From a virus: a stretch of 25,311 nucleotides of DNA. The stretch lies in the IMG/VR virus record IMGVR_UViG_3300044638_004809, positions 1 through 25,311 of that record; one strand, written 5' to 3'. Of the stretch, positions 16,258 to 23,812 are shown one piece after another. The position numbers were made by a program, and so were the translations under genes. Positions within the stretch are counted from its first letter, which is position 1. Each line of letters starts with the position of its first letter. Under the pieces are notes generated by a model. That model was not told the origin of the DNA. It ran no database searches and saw only the letters and a program-made list of their open reading frames with translations.

Positions 16258-17517
16258 ATGGCTGATACTGTCAAGGTCTTAGTTTGGGGGACTGCCGAGC
16301 AGGGCCCTTGCGCATATTTTCGTGGCCACATGTTCGATGAGGAGCTTAAGAAGCTTGGAATCGAGATGCGGCATATCGACAAGGTAGAGTTCGTTTCCCA
16401 TCCCCTGGCGGCGGGCATGAGCCAGGACGAGGCGATGACTAAGGGACTTCTCAAGATCGACACAAAGGATATCGACTGGGCGGACGTGATTATGTTCCGC
16501 CGATACTATAACTGCTCTGCCAAATGCACTACGTGCGGACTGGCAAGTAAGGACGGCGAGGTCATAAGGTCCCACCCACACAAGATGGATCTTCGAGACG
16601 GTATCACGGAGATGACCTGGCCGGCCTTTGAGAGCCGGTCCCACAACAAGGGAATCATATACGAAACAGACGACAATCACTTCTTCATAAAGCCGTGGAA
16701 TGGCTACTTCCCGGACGTGGTCCAGGAGTGGCCGCTTATCGAGAGAATGGCTAAACGTGCAGACGTCATCACTACAAGCACAAAGCCGATAGCAGATTAC
16801 TATGGCAAATTCAATGACAGCGTTAGGATAATAAGAAATGCAATTGATCCGTCGATTTATACTACTGAGCATAGCCGTCCTGACATCAGTGGCGATCTTC
16901 CGCGTGTGGTCTACTATGGAAGCACGGTGCGAATGCGAGACTACGGCGGAGAATACGACCACGCAAAAAAGAGGTTTGTAGGGGGTTACTGCGGAAAATC
17001 CATCGAGGAGTTGCGCAGCCCTGTCAAGAAGCTCTGGAATGTGTTCATTGGGGTTAACCCTGGCACGGAACACGTGATCGCTCCGTTCTTTGACGAAGCA
17101 TACCACTACGTTGAGAACATCCGGGGCTTTGCGGAAACTCTCACAAGAAGCTACCCAGACATAGGGATAGCACCGTTGGTCGGCGACGATTTCGACAGGA
17201 ACAAGTCAGAGCTTCACTGGCTTGAGTACACAATGGTTGGAGCAGCATTCGTTGGACAGAAGTTCAAGTACGGGGAGTCACCCTACAGTATGGTCCGACA
17301 TGGCGTGGACGGAATGCTGGCATCGACAAGATCAGAATGGTACAGCGCAATGAAGTCGCTGGTGGAAAGCAAGGACCTAAGGGAACAGCTTGCCGGAGCA
17401 GCGAAGGAGCGCATTTTGAAGGAGTACGACTACAAGGAAAGGGCCCAGGAGTGGGCCGAGGTGTTCCGCTGGGCCGCTGAGCACCCGAACTATGGCCTAC
17501 GAAAGAAGGAAGATTGA
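16258..17517 (+). CDS. GT-B fold glycosyltransferase (GT4-like)
   Basis: A 419-aa protein, ATG 16258, with a GGAAGGAT site. It should transfer a sugar from a nucleotide donor to an unknown acceptor. The N-terminal Rossmann half starts VKVLVWGTAEQGPCAYFRG. The hinge region has ADVITTSTKPIADYYGKF and RIIRNAIDPSIY (about 168-201), typical of GT4 enzymes. The donor-binding half has IGIAPLVGDDFDRNKSELHW and LEYTMVGAAFVGQ (Lys316, Glu323), followed by the family's C-terminal helices (LREQLAGAAKERILKEYDYK). An unusual Cys cluster, NCSAKCTTCG (Cys86, 90, 93), sits in the N-terminal half. Placement between capsid and connector genes suggests virion glycosylation, though a host-surface or DNA target cannot be ruled out. 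Confidence 0.82.
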   Translation: MADTVKVLVWGTAEQGPCAYFRGHMFDEELKKLGIEMRHIDKVEFVSHPLAAGMSQDEAMTKGLLKIDTKDIDWADVIMFRRYYNCSAKCTTCGLASKDGEVIRSHPHKMDLRDGITEMTWPAFESRSHNKGIIYETDDNHFFIKPWNGYFPDVVQEWPLIERMAKRADVITTSTKPIADYYGKFNDSVRIIRNAIDPSIYTTEHSRPDISGDLPRVVYYGSTVRMRDYGGEYDHAKKRFVGGYCGKSIEELRSPVKKLWNVFIGVNPGTEHVIAPFFDEAYHYVENIRGFAETLTRSYPDIGIAPLVGDDFDRNKSELHWLEYTMVGAAFVGQKFKYGESPYSMVRHGVDGMLASTRSEWYSAMKSLVESKDLREQLAGAAKERILKEYDYKERAQEWAEVFRWAAEHPNYGLRKKED

Positions 17518-18203
17518 TGGCGACATTCCAAAATCTCATAGACGATATCCAGTCGGATCTTCGCGACCCGAACGCCCTGACCTGGTCGGAGGCGGAGATC
17601 AAGTCTCTGATAAACCTTGGGGTTCAGCACGTAGAGGGAGTGTACCCCAAGGAGATTGTCAAGGAGTACAACTACACTTCTCCTTTGATCTCGAATGGAC
17701 TGAAGACGGTAGATATATCGACTACGACAAACACTGCCGGTGGCGACCGGTTCTTGACAATATTCCGAATAGACGTCTTCGGAGGCTCAATCGGAAGCCG
17801 CACTGGGTACCTAGAAAGCATCGTCACGTCAAGTGGTGAGGGAGCTAACTCCGGATGGGAGATCCATGGAGGGGTGCTGTACTTCCCGCCTGGGTACACA
17901 ATAGCCTCCCCCTCAGTTCTTCGAGTCTACGGATATGGAACATACAACATCTGCGCATCAGGCGTGTCTGCATCTGCTGTTACAGTAGACCTAGATGCCT
18001 CAGCGGAAAATGCCGTAAAAGTATTCGTCCAGTCGGAGGCTCTATACCGACTCGTTGGCGACCGAGCTTCATTCCAGCAGTGGCAGGTATCCTCTGGCGC
18101 AACTGACGTAACCCCAATCGGCATGAACCAGCTTGCCTTTAGCGCCAGGCAGCGATGGAAGGACGAACTACGCCGAATCCGACGCATGCGCCGGGTGGCA
18201 TAA
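17517..18203 (+). CDS. Head-tail connector / adaptor protein
   Basis: A 228-aa protein. ATG 17517 overlaps the glycosyltransferase stop by 1 nt and follows an AAGGAAG site, so it is preferred to TTG 17514. The N-terminus (ATFQNLIDDIQSDLRDP, LTWSEAEIKSLINLGVQHV) is the amphipathic helical pattern of gp6-like and podoviral adaptor proteins that dock under the portal. A beta-rich middle (residues 50-150) includes IHGGVLYFPPGYTIASPSVL. The C-terminal part is helical and ends in a highly basic stretch, DELRRIRRMRRVA, that could contact DNA or the portal. It should form the ring joining head and tail. No second connector, stopper or tail-terminator gene follows. Confidence 0.75.
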   Translation: MATFQNLIDDIQSDLRDPNALTWSEAEIKSLINLGVQHVEGVYPKEIVKEYNYTSPLISNGLKTVDISTTTNTAGGDRFLTIFRIDVFGGSIGSRTGYLESIVTSSGEGANSGWEIHGGVLYFPPGYTIASPSVLRVYGYGTYNICASGVSASAVTVDLDASAENAVKVFVQSEALYRLVGDRASFQQWQVSSGATDVTPIGMNQLAFSARQRWKDELRRIRRMRRVA

Positions 18204-19058
18204 ATGGATTTTAACCAGCCCATCAGCCTGCAGACTGCATCTGCTACGTTCCTGGAAATCAATACGATCACCTCGGCCATTGGCCCTGCAACCCCGCTAT
18301 CCGGTTACGCCGTTGACGGCGCGAACATTGGGGCGTCCGGTGTCCGGGGATACACAGTGGAAGAAGCGCAAAGGGACGGGATTAGAGGCGCAGAAGCCTT
18401 CCTTGGCCCGAGAAACGTCACGCTGGTTGTATCCGTTTACGGAAGCACTATTGGAAATTTCTGGGACAAGATAGACACTCTCAGCGGATCTATGGACCCG
18501 TACCCGGACTCATTTGTAACGGATGACGGGTTTAGGCAGCTAAGGTTCTATTCCCCGACTGGAGCTACCACTAAGCAGGTATACATGTTGGTCAGGCCGA
18601 CTGCTACTCCTGCCATAGGGGTTACCAAGAACCAGTCCATTGGCACGTCTGCCAAGGGGTTTGCAACCAACACGCAACTTCCCTTTATTTCCAAGGACCC
18701 GAGAAAGATTTCTGTTTCGGAGTCTACCGTTTCAATATCGGTAGGGACGACAACCGTTCCGTACACCGGGAACTATAAGTATTACCCTACGGTAATTGTT
18801 ACAGCTTCCGGCACCAGCGCCTCCTACACCCTTGGTGGCAAGACAGTTTCTCTTATCGGCCTTTCATCGGGAACTAGCTACTACATCGACCACGGCCGGG
18901 CAACCCTCAGAATAGGTTCGGCGACCGGGACCATATCGCAGGGAAAATTCAATGAGGTTCTCATGACCGGCTTTGGAGCCATATATTCGGGCTCAAGCGT
19001 TGTCCTGAGTGGAAGCGCGTCTGGCGGGTCTATAATCTACCGAGAGGCCTGGCTGTGA
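18204..19058 (+). CDS. Distal tail protein (Dit-like)
   Basis: A 284-aa protein starting directly after the connector stop. The N-terminal domain has the Dit pattern: an opening strand and loop with SGYAVDGANIGASGVRG, RNVTLVVSVYGSTIGNFWDK, then a FRQLRFYSP and VYMLVRP strand pair. The C-terminal galectin-like half begins FISKDPRKISVSE and includes a SYYIDHGRATLRI segment and a final strand IIYREAWL. Dit hexamers make the upper ring of the siphovirus baseplate and hold the hub. The next gene is a hub protein, the usual order. What is odd is that Dit follows a connector with no tube or tape-measure genes between. Confidence 0.75.
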   Translation: MDFNQPISLQTASATFLEINTITSAIGPATPLSGYAVDGANIGASGVRGYTVEEAQRDGIRGAEAFLGPRNVTLVVSVYGSTIGNFWDKIDTLSGSMDPYPDSFVTDDGFRQLRFYSPTGATTKQVYMLVRPTATPAIGVTKNQSIGTSAKGFATNTQLPFISKDPRKISVSESTVSISVGTTTVPYTGNYKYYPTVIVTASGTSASYTLGGKTVSLIGLSSGTSYYIDHGRATLRIGSATGTISQGKFNEVLMTGFGAIYSGSSVVLSGSASGGSIIYREAWL

Positions 19059-20890
19059 GCCTTGCTACCGGCAAGTTCCGGATCATCCTGTACAGCCTCG
19101 ACACCTCCACGGGGTGGCGGGGCTCTGTTGCCTCTGCTATATACGATCCTATCGAGGTTGGCGTATCAGAGAGGGCTAATGAGGTAGGAGAGGCGTACTG
19201 GGTTCTCCCGAACAACCACCCGCTTATTTTGGACTGCGTTCCCCTTCTTCGGCACTACGAGATCCATAGGTATGACGTCGAGGGAAACGAGTATAGGTGG
19301 GTTGGAGCAGGGATACTAGATGACGCCGAGGTGGGTGAAAACGAGACCACGTTCCGAGGCATAGACTACATGGCGGTATTCAATCAATACTACACGCCAA
19401 CGGTTGCCCTAACTTTTACGTCCACAAACTACATTTCTCCAGACATTTCTCCGTCCACTGCAACCGATGATTTTCTAAAAACAATCTTTGGGTTTTCGGA
19501 CGGGGCCACACTGAGCGGGACCGACGGGGATGACGACCCTTCTGGGGAAACCGCTCCTGGGTCCCAGGTGTGGTTCTCCAACAAGGAGAACTTTAGAATC
19601 GAACAAGTTGACGTGTCCTCAAAGGTGAGCGACACCCTGGTGATAAATGGTTCTACCGCGACCACCCCAAGCTCTACAATACTTTGGAATGCAGTCTGGG
19701 CAGGGACAATTACCTCACATTTTGAATCAACTAAAACATGGAGATTCCGTTTAGACGTAACCCCTCCATCGCCAGAGTCCCCTAACGTTCCGGCGACTAC
19801 GGGAGGAGTGTACGAGGCCACCTTTACCGGGGACACAACGTTTGCCATCAACGATTGCGCTGTTACCCTGTACCCCTATGAGACAAAGGCGGCCATGAGG
19901 GCAATAATGATATCCAACGGCAGCACTACTGCCGCTGCAGACTCTGCCCTCGAGGCAAACAAGGGGAAGTTCGCCCTGAGAAAGGGGGTTACGTACAGCG
20001 CCCACATACACGGTGCCATATATCGAACAAACTCCGGAAAAACATACGCGCATTGGATGCGGTCAAAGAACCCAGGTAAAACAGATAAGTTTACGTTGGG
20101 AACAGGTTACGAAACCTTTACCGACATATTTGACCGGGTGTTCAACGCCGCAAAGACAACCTTCCCGCTTAGCCGGATTAGGTATGCCTCCAGGTCAGTA
20201 TCTGGGTCTCCATTCACAACACTCCTCACATTCAGTGCCGGAGAGCCACCTGTAACATATCTTGCCAACACCGCACGACTCGAGATGGCATCAAGAACGG
20301 ACGGCGAAAAGACTATATTTGGCATATCCCACCCTACGTCTACCGGTAGCTACAACGGAGACTTCCGGATTAGGTACAACGTATCCTCCTCAAACATTGA
20401 CACGATCAGGCTGTCTTACCCTGAGACCATCAGGGCCTACTCGTACAGCCCTGGAACATCGAGCGTCAAGACCCATATCCGCGTCATCCCCTCCACTCCG
20501 TTCCTTGCCGGTACGTCCAGCGGCGGTGCGGTGGGTATTTCAATTGACGGGTCTACGGCCACCACCGGAGAGGCATCCATCTACGGTGAGATCCCTCTCC
20601 TGGAGACCAGGGCAGGGCTTGTCGATGACATAGCCGCAGAGCTAGAGGCGCTTAGAATTGCGGACTCTTCTAAAACGGATAACACCAAGACCATAAACAT
20701 CGTGGTCAAGGAGGAGGCACTAAAGCCATGGGATGGCTTCGACCTGGGTGACGCCGTGGCAGTACACGTGGTACACGGCAACGTTAACCTACCCAACGAG
20801 TCCCTAAACATAGCCGGAATGGACTGGGTAGGCTTCTCAGACGGACATGAGGAGCTCACCCTTGAGCTCATTAACGGAACCAACTTCTAG
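19055..20890 (+). CDS. Tail hub / minor tail protein (ReqiPepy6 Gp37-like)
   Basis: A 611-aa protein, GTG 19055, overlapping Dit by 4 nt. The N-terminal region carries the hub landmarks: FRIILYSLDTSTGWRG, VLPNNHPLILDCVPL, YEIHRYDVEGNEYRWVGAG and DDAEVGENETTFRGIDYM (about residues 85-107), which match the ReqiPepy6 Gp37-like minor tail proteins of Gram-positive phages. A large beta-rich insertion (residues 130-420) contains Thr/Ser-rich strands. The C-terminal part returns to the hub fold, with KPWDGFDLGDAVAVHVVHGN and GHEELTLELI near the end. It should form the central hub or tip opened on host contact. No peptidase or lysozyme motif is seen. Confidence 0.72.
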   Translation: MSLATGKFRIILYSLDTSTGWRGSVASAIYDPIEVGVSERANEVGEAYWVLPNNHPLILDCVPLLRHYEIHRYDVEGNEYRWVGAGILDDAEVGENETTFRGIDYMAVFNQYYTPTVALTFTSTNYISPDISPSTATDDFLKTIFGFSDGATLSGTDGDDDPSGETAPGSQVWFSNKENFRIEQVDVSSKVSDTLVINGSTATTPSSTILWNAVWAGTITSHFESTKTWRFRLDVTPPSPESPNVPATTGGVYEATFTGDTTFAINDCAVTLYPYETKAAMRAIMISNGSTTAAADSALEANKGKFALRKGVTYSAHIHGAIYRTNSGKTYAHWMRSKNPGKTDKFTLGTGYETFTDIFDRVFNAAKTTFPLSRIRYASRSVSGSPFTTLLTFSAGEPPVTYLANTARLEMASRTDGEKTIFGISHPTSTGSYNGDFRIRYNVSSSNIDTIRLSYPETIRAYSYSPGTSSVKTHIRVIPSTPFLAGTSSGGAVGISIDGSTATTGEASIYGEIPLLETRAGLVDDIAAELEALRIADSSKTDNTKTINIVVKEEALKPWDGFDLGDAVAVHVVHGNVNLPNESLNIAGMDWVGFSDGHEELTLELINGTNF

Positions 20891-21138
20891 TGTCATACGC
20901 TCAATTTCAGGCCCTTATGGCCGCGATCAACAGCGTCCGGGATGACCTGACAGAGCGCCTGGACCGTATAGAGATGCGCCTCAGGGAGGTAGAAAACTTT
21001 CAGACCAAGTCAGAGGCATTGGACGAGGCTGGACGAGAGCGGTCAATTGCGCTACGATGGCGGGTGGGGATCGCTATTAGCGCCCTAGGGGCAGTCATGT
21101 CCTTCATACTGCAGGCGATAAAGCTTGGGGGAAACTAA
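20890..21138 (+). CDS. Small coiled-coil protein with C-terminal TM segment (XhlA-like)
   Basis: An 82-aa protein, GTG 20890, overlapping the hub stop by 1 nt, with a weak ribosome site, so translational coupling is likely. Residues 1-50 are a charged coiled coil (DDLTERLDRIEMRLREVE). Residues about 54-77 are one transmembrane helix (WRVGIAISALGAVMSFILQA). This layout and size match XhlA-like (haemolysin/holin-associated) proteins, which work with a holin. It lies far from the lysis cassette at the left, so a tail-associated membrane role is also possible. Assignment is by shape only. Confidence 0.6.
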   Translation: MSYAQFQALMAAINSVRDDLTERLDRIEMRLREVENFQTKSEALDEAGRERSIALRWRVGIAISALGAVMSFILQAIKLGGN

Positions 21139-21929
21139 TGTCTCAGGAGATACGGATCATCAAGATGCTGAAAGATCAGGGTCTGTCATTCTCTCAGATA
21201 GGCGAGAAGATCGGCCTAACTAAGGACCAGGTCCAGAAGAAGCTTAAGGCCTATGGGTCAGACGTTGACGAAGGCACATCAGAACTGTATAATAGTACAG
21301 AAGGACTGGACAAAAAGAATAATCGAAAAACGAATAAGAAGCTAAACAGAACTGTTAATAGCGCAGGAGTTCTGTATACACCCGGCGGAGATGACTACAT
21401 CGGAGTCAACGTCGGGTTTTTTGATATCGAAAGCACATACTCTAGCTGGCGCCGCATGCTCGTCGGGTCGATTGCCGACCAGTTCGGTAACGTTGAGACG
21501 TACACGCTGGACACGCATCCAGGAAAGAATTGGCTTGACGACTCCAAGTTGGTCGAGGCTTACGCCCGCCGTCTCGAGGAGTTCGACGTGCTCTATTCCT
21601 GGAACGGAAAGTTGTTCGACATTCCTGTCATCAACTCGCGACTATTGAAGAACGATCTCAAGCCGTGCGAGCCACAGATGCATGTGGACCTTATGTATAA
21701 GGCCACCGGGTCTGCCCTGGCTATTGGCCGCAAGTCTCTCGAGAACGTGTCTAAGTACTTCGAGGTCAACAACTCCAAGACTCCGCTTGACGTGCGTATC
21801 TGGGATCGTGCTGACCACGGGGACAAGGATGCATACGAATTGATTATCGAACATTGCGAAGCAGACGTATTGGTCCTTAGGGACGTGTTCGGAAAGCTAA
21901 AGAAGCTCGTCCACGTAATGCACCGATGA
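21138..21929 (+). CDS. HTH plus RNase H-fold 3'-5' exonuclease
   Basis: A 263-aa protein, ATG 21138, overlapping the previous gene by 1 nt. Residues 1-40 form a helix-turn-helix (GLSFSQIGEKIGLTKDQVQK). Residues 41-75 are a polar Lys/Asn-rich linker. The catalytic domain has the DEDD-type residues of YprB/RNase_H_2-like exonucleases: Asp96 and Glu98 in FFDIEST, Asn156 and Asp161 in LYSWNGKLFDIP, and His239 and Asp243 in EHCEADVLVLRDVF. It probably degrades DNA or RNA from the 3' end during replication or recombination. The HTH may direct it to DNA. The gene sits at the junction between tail and sugar genes and overlaps the next by 4 nt. Confidence 0.8.
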   Translation: MSQEIRIIKMLKDQGLSFSQIGEKIGLTKDQVQKKLKAYGSDVDEGTSELYNSTEGLDKKNNRKTNKKLNRTVNSAGVLYTPGGDDYIGVNVGFFDIESTYSSWRRMLVGSIADQFGNVETYTLDTHPGKNWLDDSKLVEAYARRLEEFDVLYSWNGKLFDIPVINSRLLKNDLKPCEPQMHVDLMYKATGSALAIGRKSLENVSKYFEVNNSKTPLDVRIWDRADHGDKDAYELIIEHCEADVLVLRDVFGKLKKLVHVMHR

Positions 21930-22783
21930 GGGTGGGCGTGGTCGGCAGCGGCCAAGTCGCCCAACATCTCGTTGCCGAAGCTAAAGAAACTGGGCTTGAC
22001 GTCGTACTCATTGGCCGTGCCGATGGGCCTACGGTTTCCAACCGTGCATTTGATCCCAACCGGACGTGGGTAGACGAGGAGGACTTGATCCTTGCCGTCG
22101 CCGACTGCGACGTTGTGATCAACACGGCTGCCTTCCGCGATCTAAACGCGTGCGAAAAAGACTCAGAGCTCGCCCGTAAAATAAATATCGACCTGCCCAG
22201 GCTCCTATCTCAGAAGGGGCCTAGGCAGGTCTTTTTGTCTACGGATTACGTCTTCCGCGGCTTGCATGATAGTAAGCGAAAAGAAGACGACCCCACCGAC
22301 GCCATGTGCGTCTACGGGGCTACCAAGGCAGCTGGCGAGCGGGAGGTCCTAGCATTGGGTGGGGCGGTCGTAAGGATCGCCTCGCCCTGGGGCATCTACC
22401 CAAGCCCGGAGCGGCCGCACTTTGTGGACACGATTGTCCCCAAGGGAATTTCTGCTGGCGGTCTGGACATGCCAACAGATCAGCATTTCTCACCAACGTA
22501 CCTTCCTGACGTGGCCAGTATTATCCTAGACGTGGCTGCGGAGCCAGGGATGTCTGGGATATTCCATGCGGTCAATGGCGGGTCAACCAACTGGAAGGAC
22601 TTTACGGCGTATATCTTTGAGGTTCTAAGGGCAAAAGTAAAAGTAACCGGATCTGTGAGGAGCGATATACTTCGCCCCAAGTTCGGCGCTCTTTCAAACA
22701 CCAAGCTACCCCGTCCTAGACACTGGGCACTTGCTTTGGAAGAGTACCTGAAGGGGACGGTTCGAGCAGAGGACAGACGATGA
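21926..22783 (+). CDS. RmlD-like dTDP-4-dehydrorhamnose reductase (SDR)
   Basis: A 285-aa protein, ATG 21926. It is an extended short-chain dehydrogenase that reduces a 4-keto nucleotide sugar with NAD(P)H. Seen are the nucleotide-binding start VGVVGSGQVAQHL (Gly7-x-Gly9), VINTAAFRDLNACEKD (64-79), the STDYVFRG motif (105-112), and the catalytic Tyr130-x3-Lys134 in VYGATKAAGE. The C-terminal RPKFGALSNTKL and final RPRHWALALEEYL also match RmlD. dTDP-rhamnose synthesis also needs RmlA, B and C, which are not seen here; the host or another part of the genome may supply them. The true substrate may differ from dTDP-rhamnose. It is coupled by 4-nt overlaps to both neighbours. Confidence 0.82.
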   Translation: MRVGVVGSGQVAQHLVAEAKETGLDVVLIGRADGPTVSNRAFDPNRTWVDEEDLILAVADCDVVINTAAFRDLNACEKDSELARKINIDLPRLLSQKGPRQVFLSTDYVFRGLHDSKRKEDDPTDAMCVYGATKAAGEREVLALGGAVVRIASPWGIYPSPERPHFVDTIVPKGISAGGLDMPTDQHFSPTYLPDVASIILDVAAEPGMSGIFHAVNGGSTNWKDFTAYIFEVLRAKVKVTGSVRSDILRPKFGALSNTKLPRPRHWALALEEYLKGTVRAEDRR

Positions 22784-23724
22784 ATATCTTAATCACAGGT
22801 AACCTGGGGTATCTAGGGTCAGTGCTAACAAACATGGCCAAGATGCATGGTCACAACGTTCACGGTATTGACAATGGGATGCAGGTTGCCACACTAATTA
22901 AAGAGGACATGGTCTACGATGTGGACGCACAGTACGCATCGATCAGGGACATGGGCGACACCAGGTACGACGTTGTTTACCACTTGGCGGCCATATCCAA
23001 CGATCCAATGGGAGATGCATACAAAGACCTAACTCATGCGACTAATGTTGTTCTGGTTGAGGCGCTATGCGCTAAGTACCCGAACGCACGCCACGTGCTT
23101 GCCTCATCGGCATCTGTCTACGGGGCGATCCCGTCGACGGACATCGCTGATGAGAGGTACCCGTTCAACCCACTTACCGCGTATGCAGTGAGCAAGGTTG
23201 AAGCGGAGAAGGTGGTGAGGAGTCACTGGGATTACTCCATATTGCGCATGGGCACACTGTGGGGCGGGTCACCCAATTTCCGTAGGGACATCGTAGTAAA
23301 CGCGTTTATGCACGAAGGCATTCATTCTGGGATCATCCGACCAAAGGCTCAGGCCAGGCGGCCAATGCTCCACGTAGCTGATGCTGCGCGGACAATGATG
23401 CTGGCCGGCAGATCTGGCCTTTGGACGAATCGGGTGGTGAACGTTGGGGCAGAAAACACTACGGTCAGCGATATCGCCAAGGCCGTTTCATTCTACCTTT
23501 CTATCGACGTTGACTGGTCAGAATCTAAAGAGCCGGACAAGCGTGACTACGCTATGGACTGCTCAAGGTATAACAGCATCTCAGCCGAGCTGGCGCCCCT
23601 CCTCAGGGTAGGAGACATTGGGGCGATGGCAGGCGTTCGGTCTTCGGTGCTGGCTTACGGTAAGCCGTACCCGACCAGGCTAGAGCAATTGCGGACGTGG
23701 TTTGACAACTACAAAAATCCGTGA
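22780..23724 (+). CDS. NAD-dependent epimerase/dehydratase (nucleotide-sugar SDR)
   Basis: A 314-aa protein, ATG 22780, overlapping the reductase by 4 nt. Residues 4-14 (LITGNLGYLGS) are the NAD-binding GxxGxxG loop, and Asp31 probably binds the ribose. HLAAISNDP (68-76), the SSASVYG strand (109-115) and the catalytic Tyr135-x3-Lys139 (YAVSK) define an extended SDR of the GalE/epimerase-dehydratase group. LRMGTLWGGSP and MLHVADAARTMMLA match substrate-binding parts. It would epimerise, dehydrate or reduce a nucleotide sugar, likely in one pathway with the upstream RmlD-like enzyme and the glycosyltransferase at 16258. The exact sugar cannot be predicted. Confidence 0.82.
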   Translation: MNILITGNLGYLGSVLTNMAKMHGHNVHGIDNGMQVATLIKEDMVYDVDAQYASIRDMGDTRYDVVYHLAAISNDPMGDAYKDLTHATNVVLVEALCAKYPNARHVLASSASVYGAIPSTDIADERYPFNPLTAYAVSKVEAEKVVRSHWDYSILRMGTLWGGSPNFRRDIVVNAFMHEGIHSGIIRPKAQARRPMLHVADAARTMMLAGRSGLWTNRVVNVGAENTTVSDIAKAVSFYLSIDVDWSESKEPDKRDYAMDCSRYNSISAELAPLLRVGDIGAMAGVRSSVLAYGKPYPTRLEQLRTWFDNYKNP

Positions 23725-23730
23725 GAGAAT
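23702..23730 (+). promoter_or_regulatory. Possible sigma70-type promoter for the recombination genes
   Basis: A perfect TTGACA (23702-23707), a 17-bp spacer and GAGAAT (23725-23730, four of six matches), with an extended -10 TG at 23722-23723. It overlaps the end of the epimerase gene, so coding constraint could create it by chance. If real, transcription would begin near 23737 and carry the hairpins as a leader. Confidence 0.4.
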
Positions 23731-23734
23731 AGGG

Positions 23735-23788
23735 TCGTAGAGACCAATTTCTACGAGGGCTCCTGCGTAGGTCTCCGCAGGAGCCCTC
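23735..23788 (+). terminator. Tandem hairpin structure (terminator or leader RNA)
   Basis: Hairpin 1 is a perfect 7-bp stem (23735-23741 with 23750-23756). Hairpin 2 is a perfect 13-bp GC-rich stem (23755-23767 with 23776-23788, 8-nt loop). They share two bases, so they stack or compete. GACC in loop 1 is complementary to GGTC in loop 2, extendable to GAGACC/GGTCTC. No U-tract follows hairpin 2. It may be a terminator of the sugar genes or, with the promoter call, a structured 5' leader of the Cas4-like gene. Confidence 0.65.
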
Positions 23789-23812
23789 AACTATCTGAGA
23801 CTAGGTGGCGAT

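Noticed and set aside
16279-17106. 275-aa open frame on the minus strand
   Set aside because: It lies entirely opposite the glycosyltransferase, which has clear family motifs. It has no matching ribosome site, and its composition fits a shadow frame.
17514-17516. TTG start for the head-tail connector gene
   Set aside because: ATG 17517 follows directly and overlaps the upstream stop by 1 nt, as seen at several other junctions in this operon.
21417-21422. T6 run as a programmed frameshift site
   Set aside because: The in-frame reading continues through the catalytic FFDIEST motif and the shifted frames give no useful product; the heptamer phase is wrong for a -1 shift.
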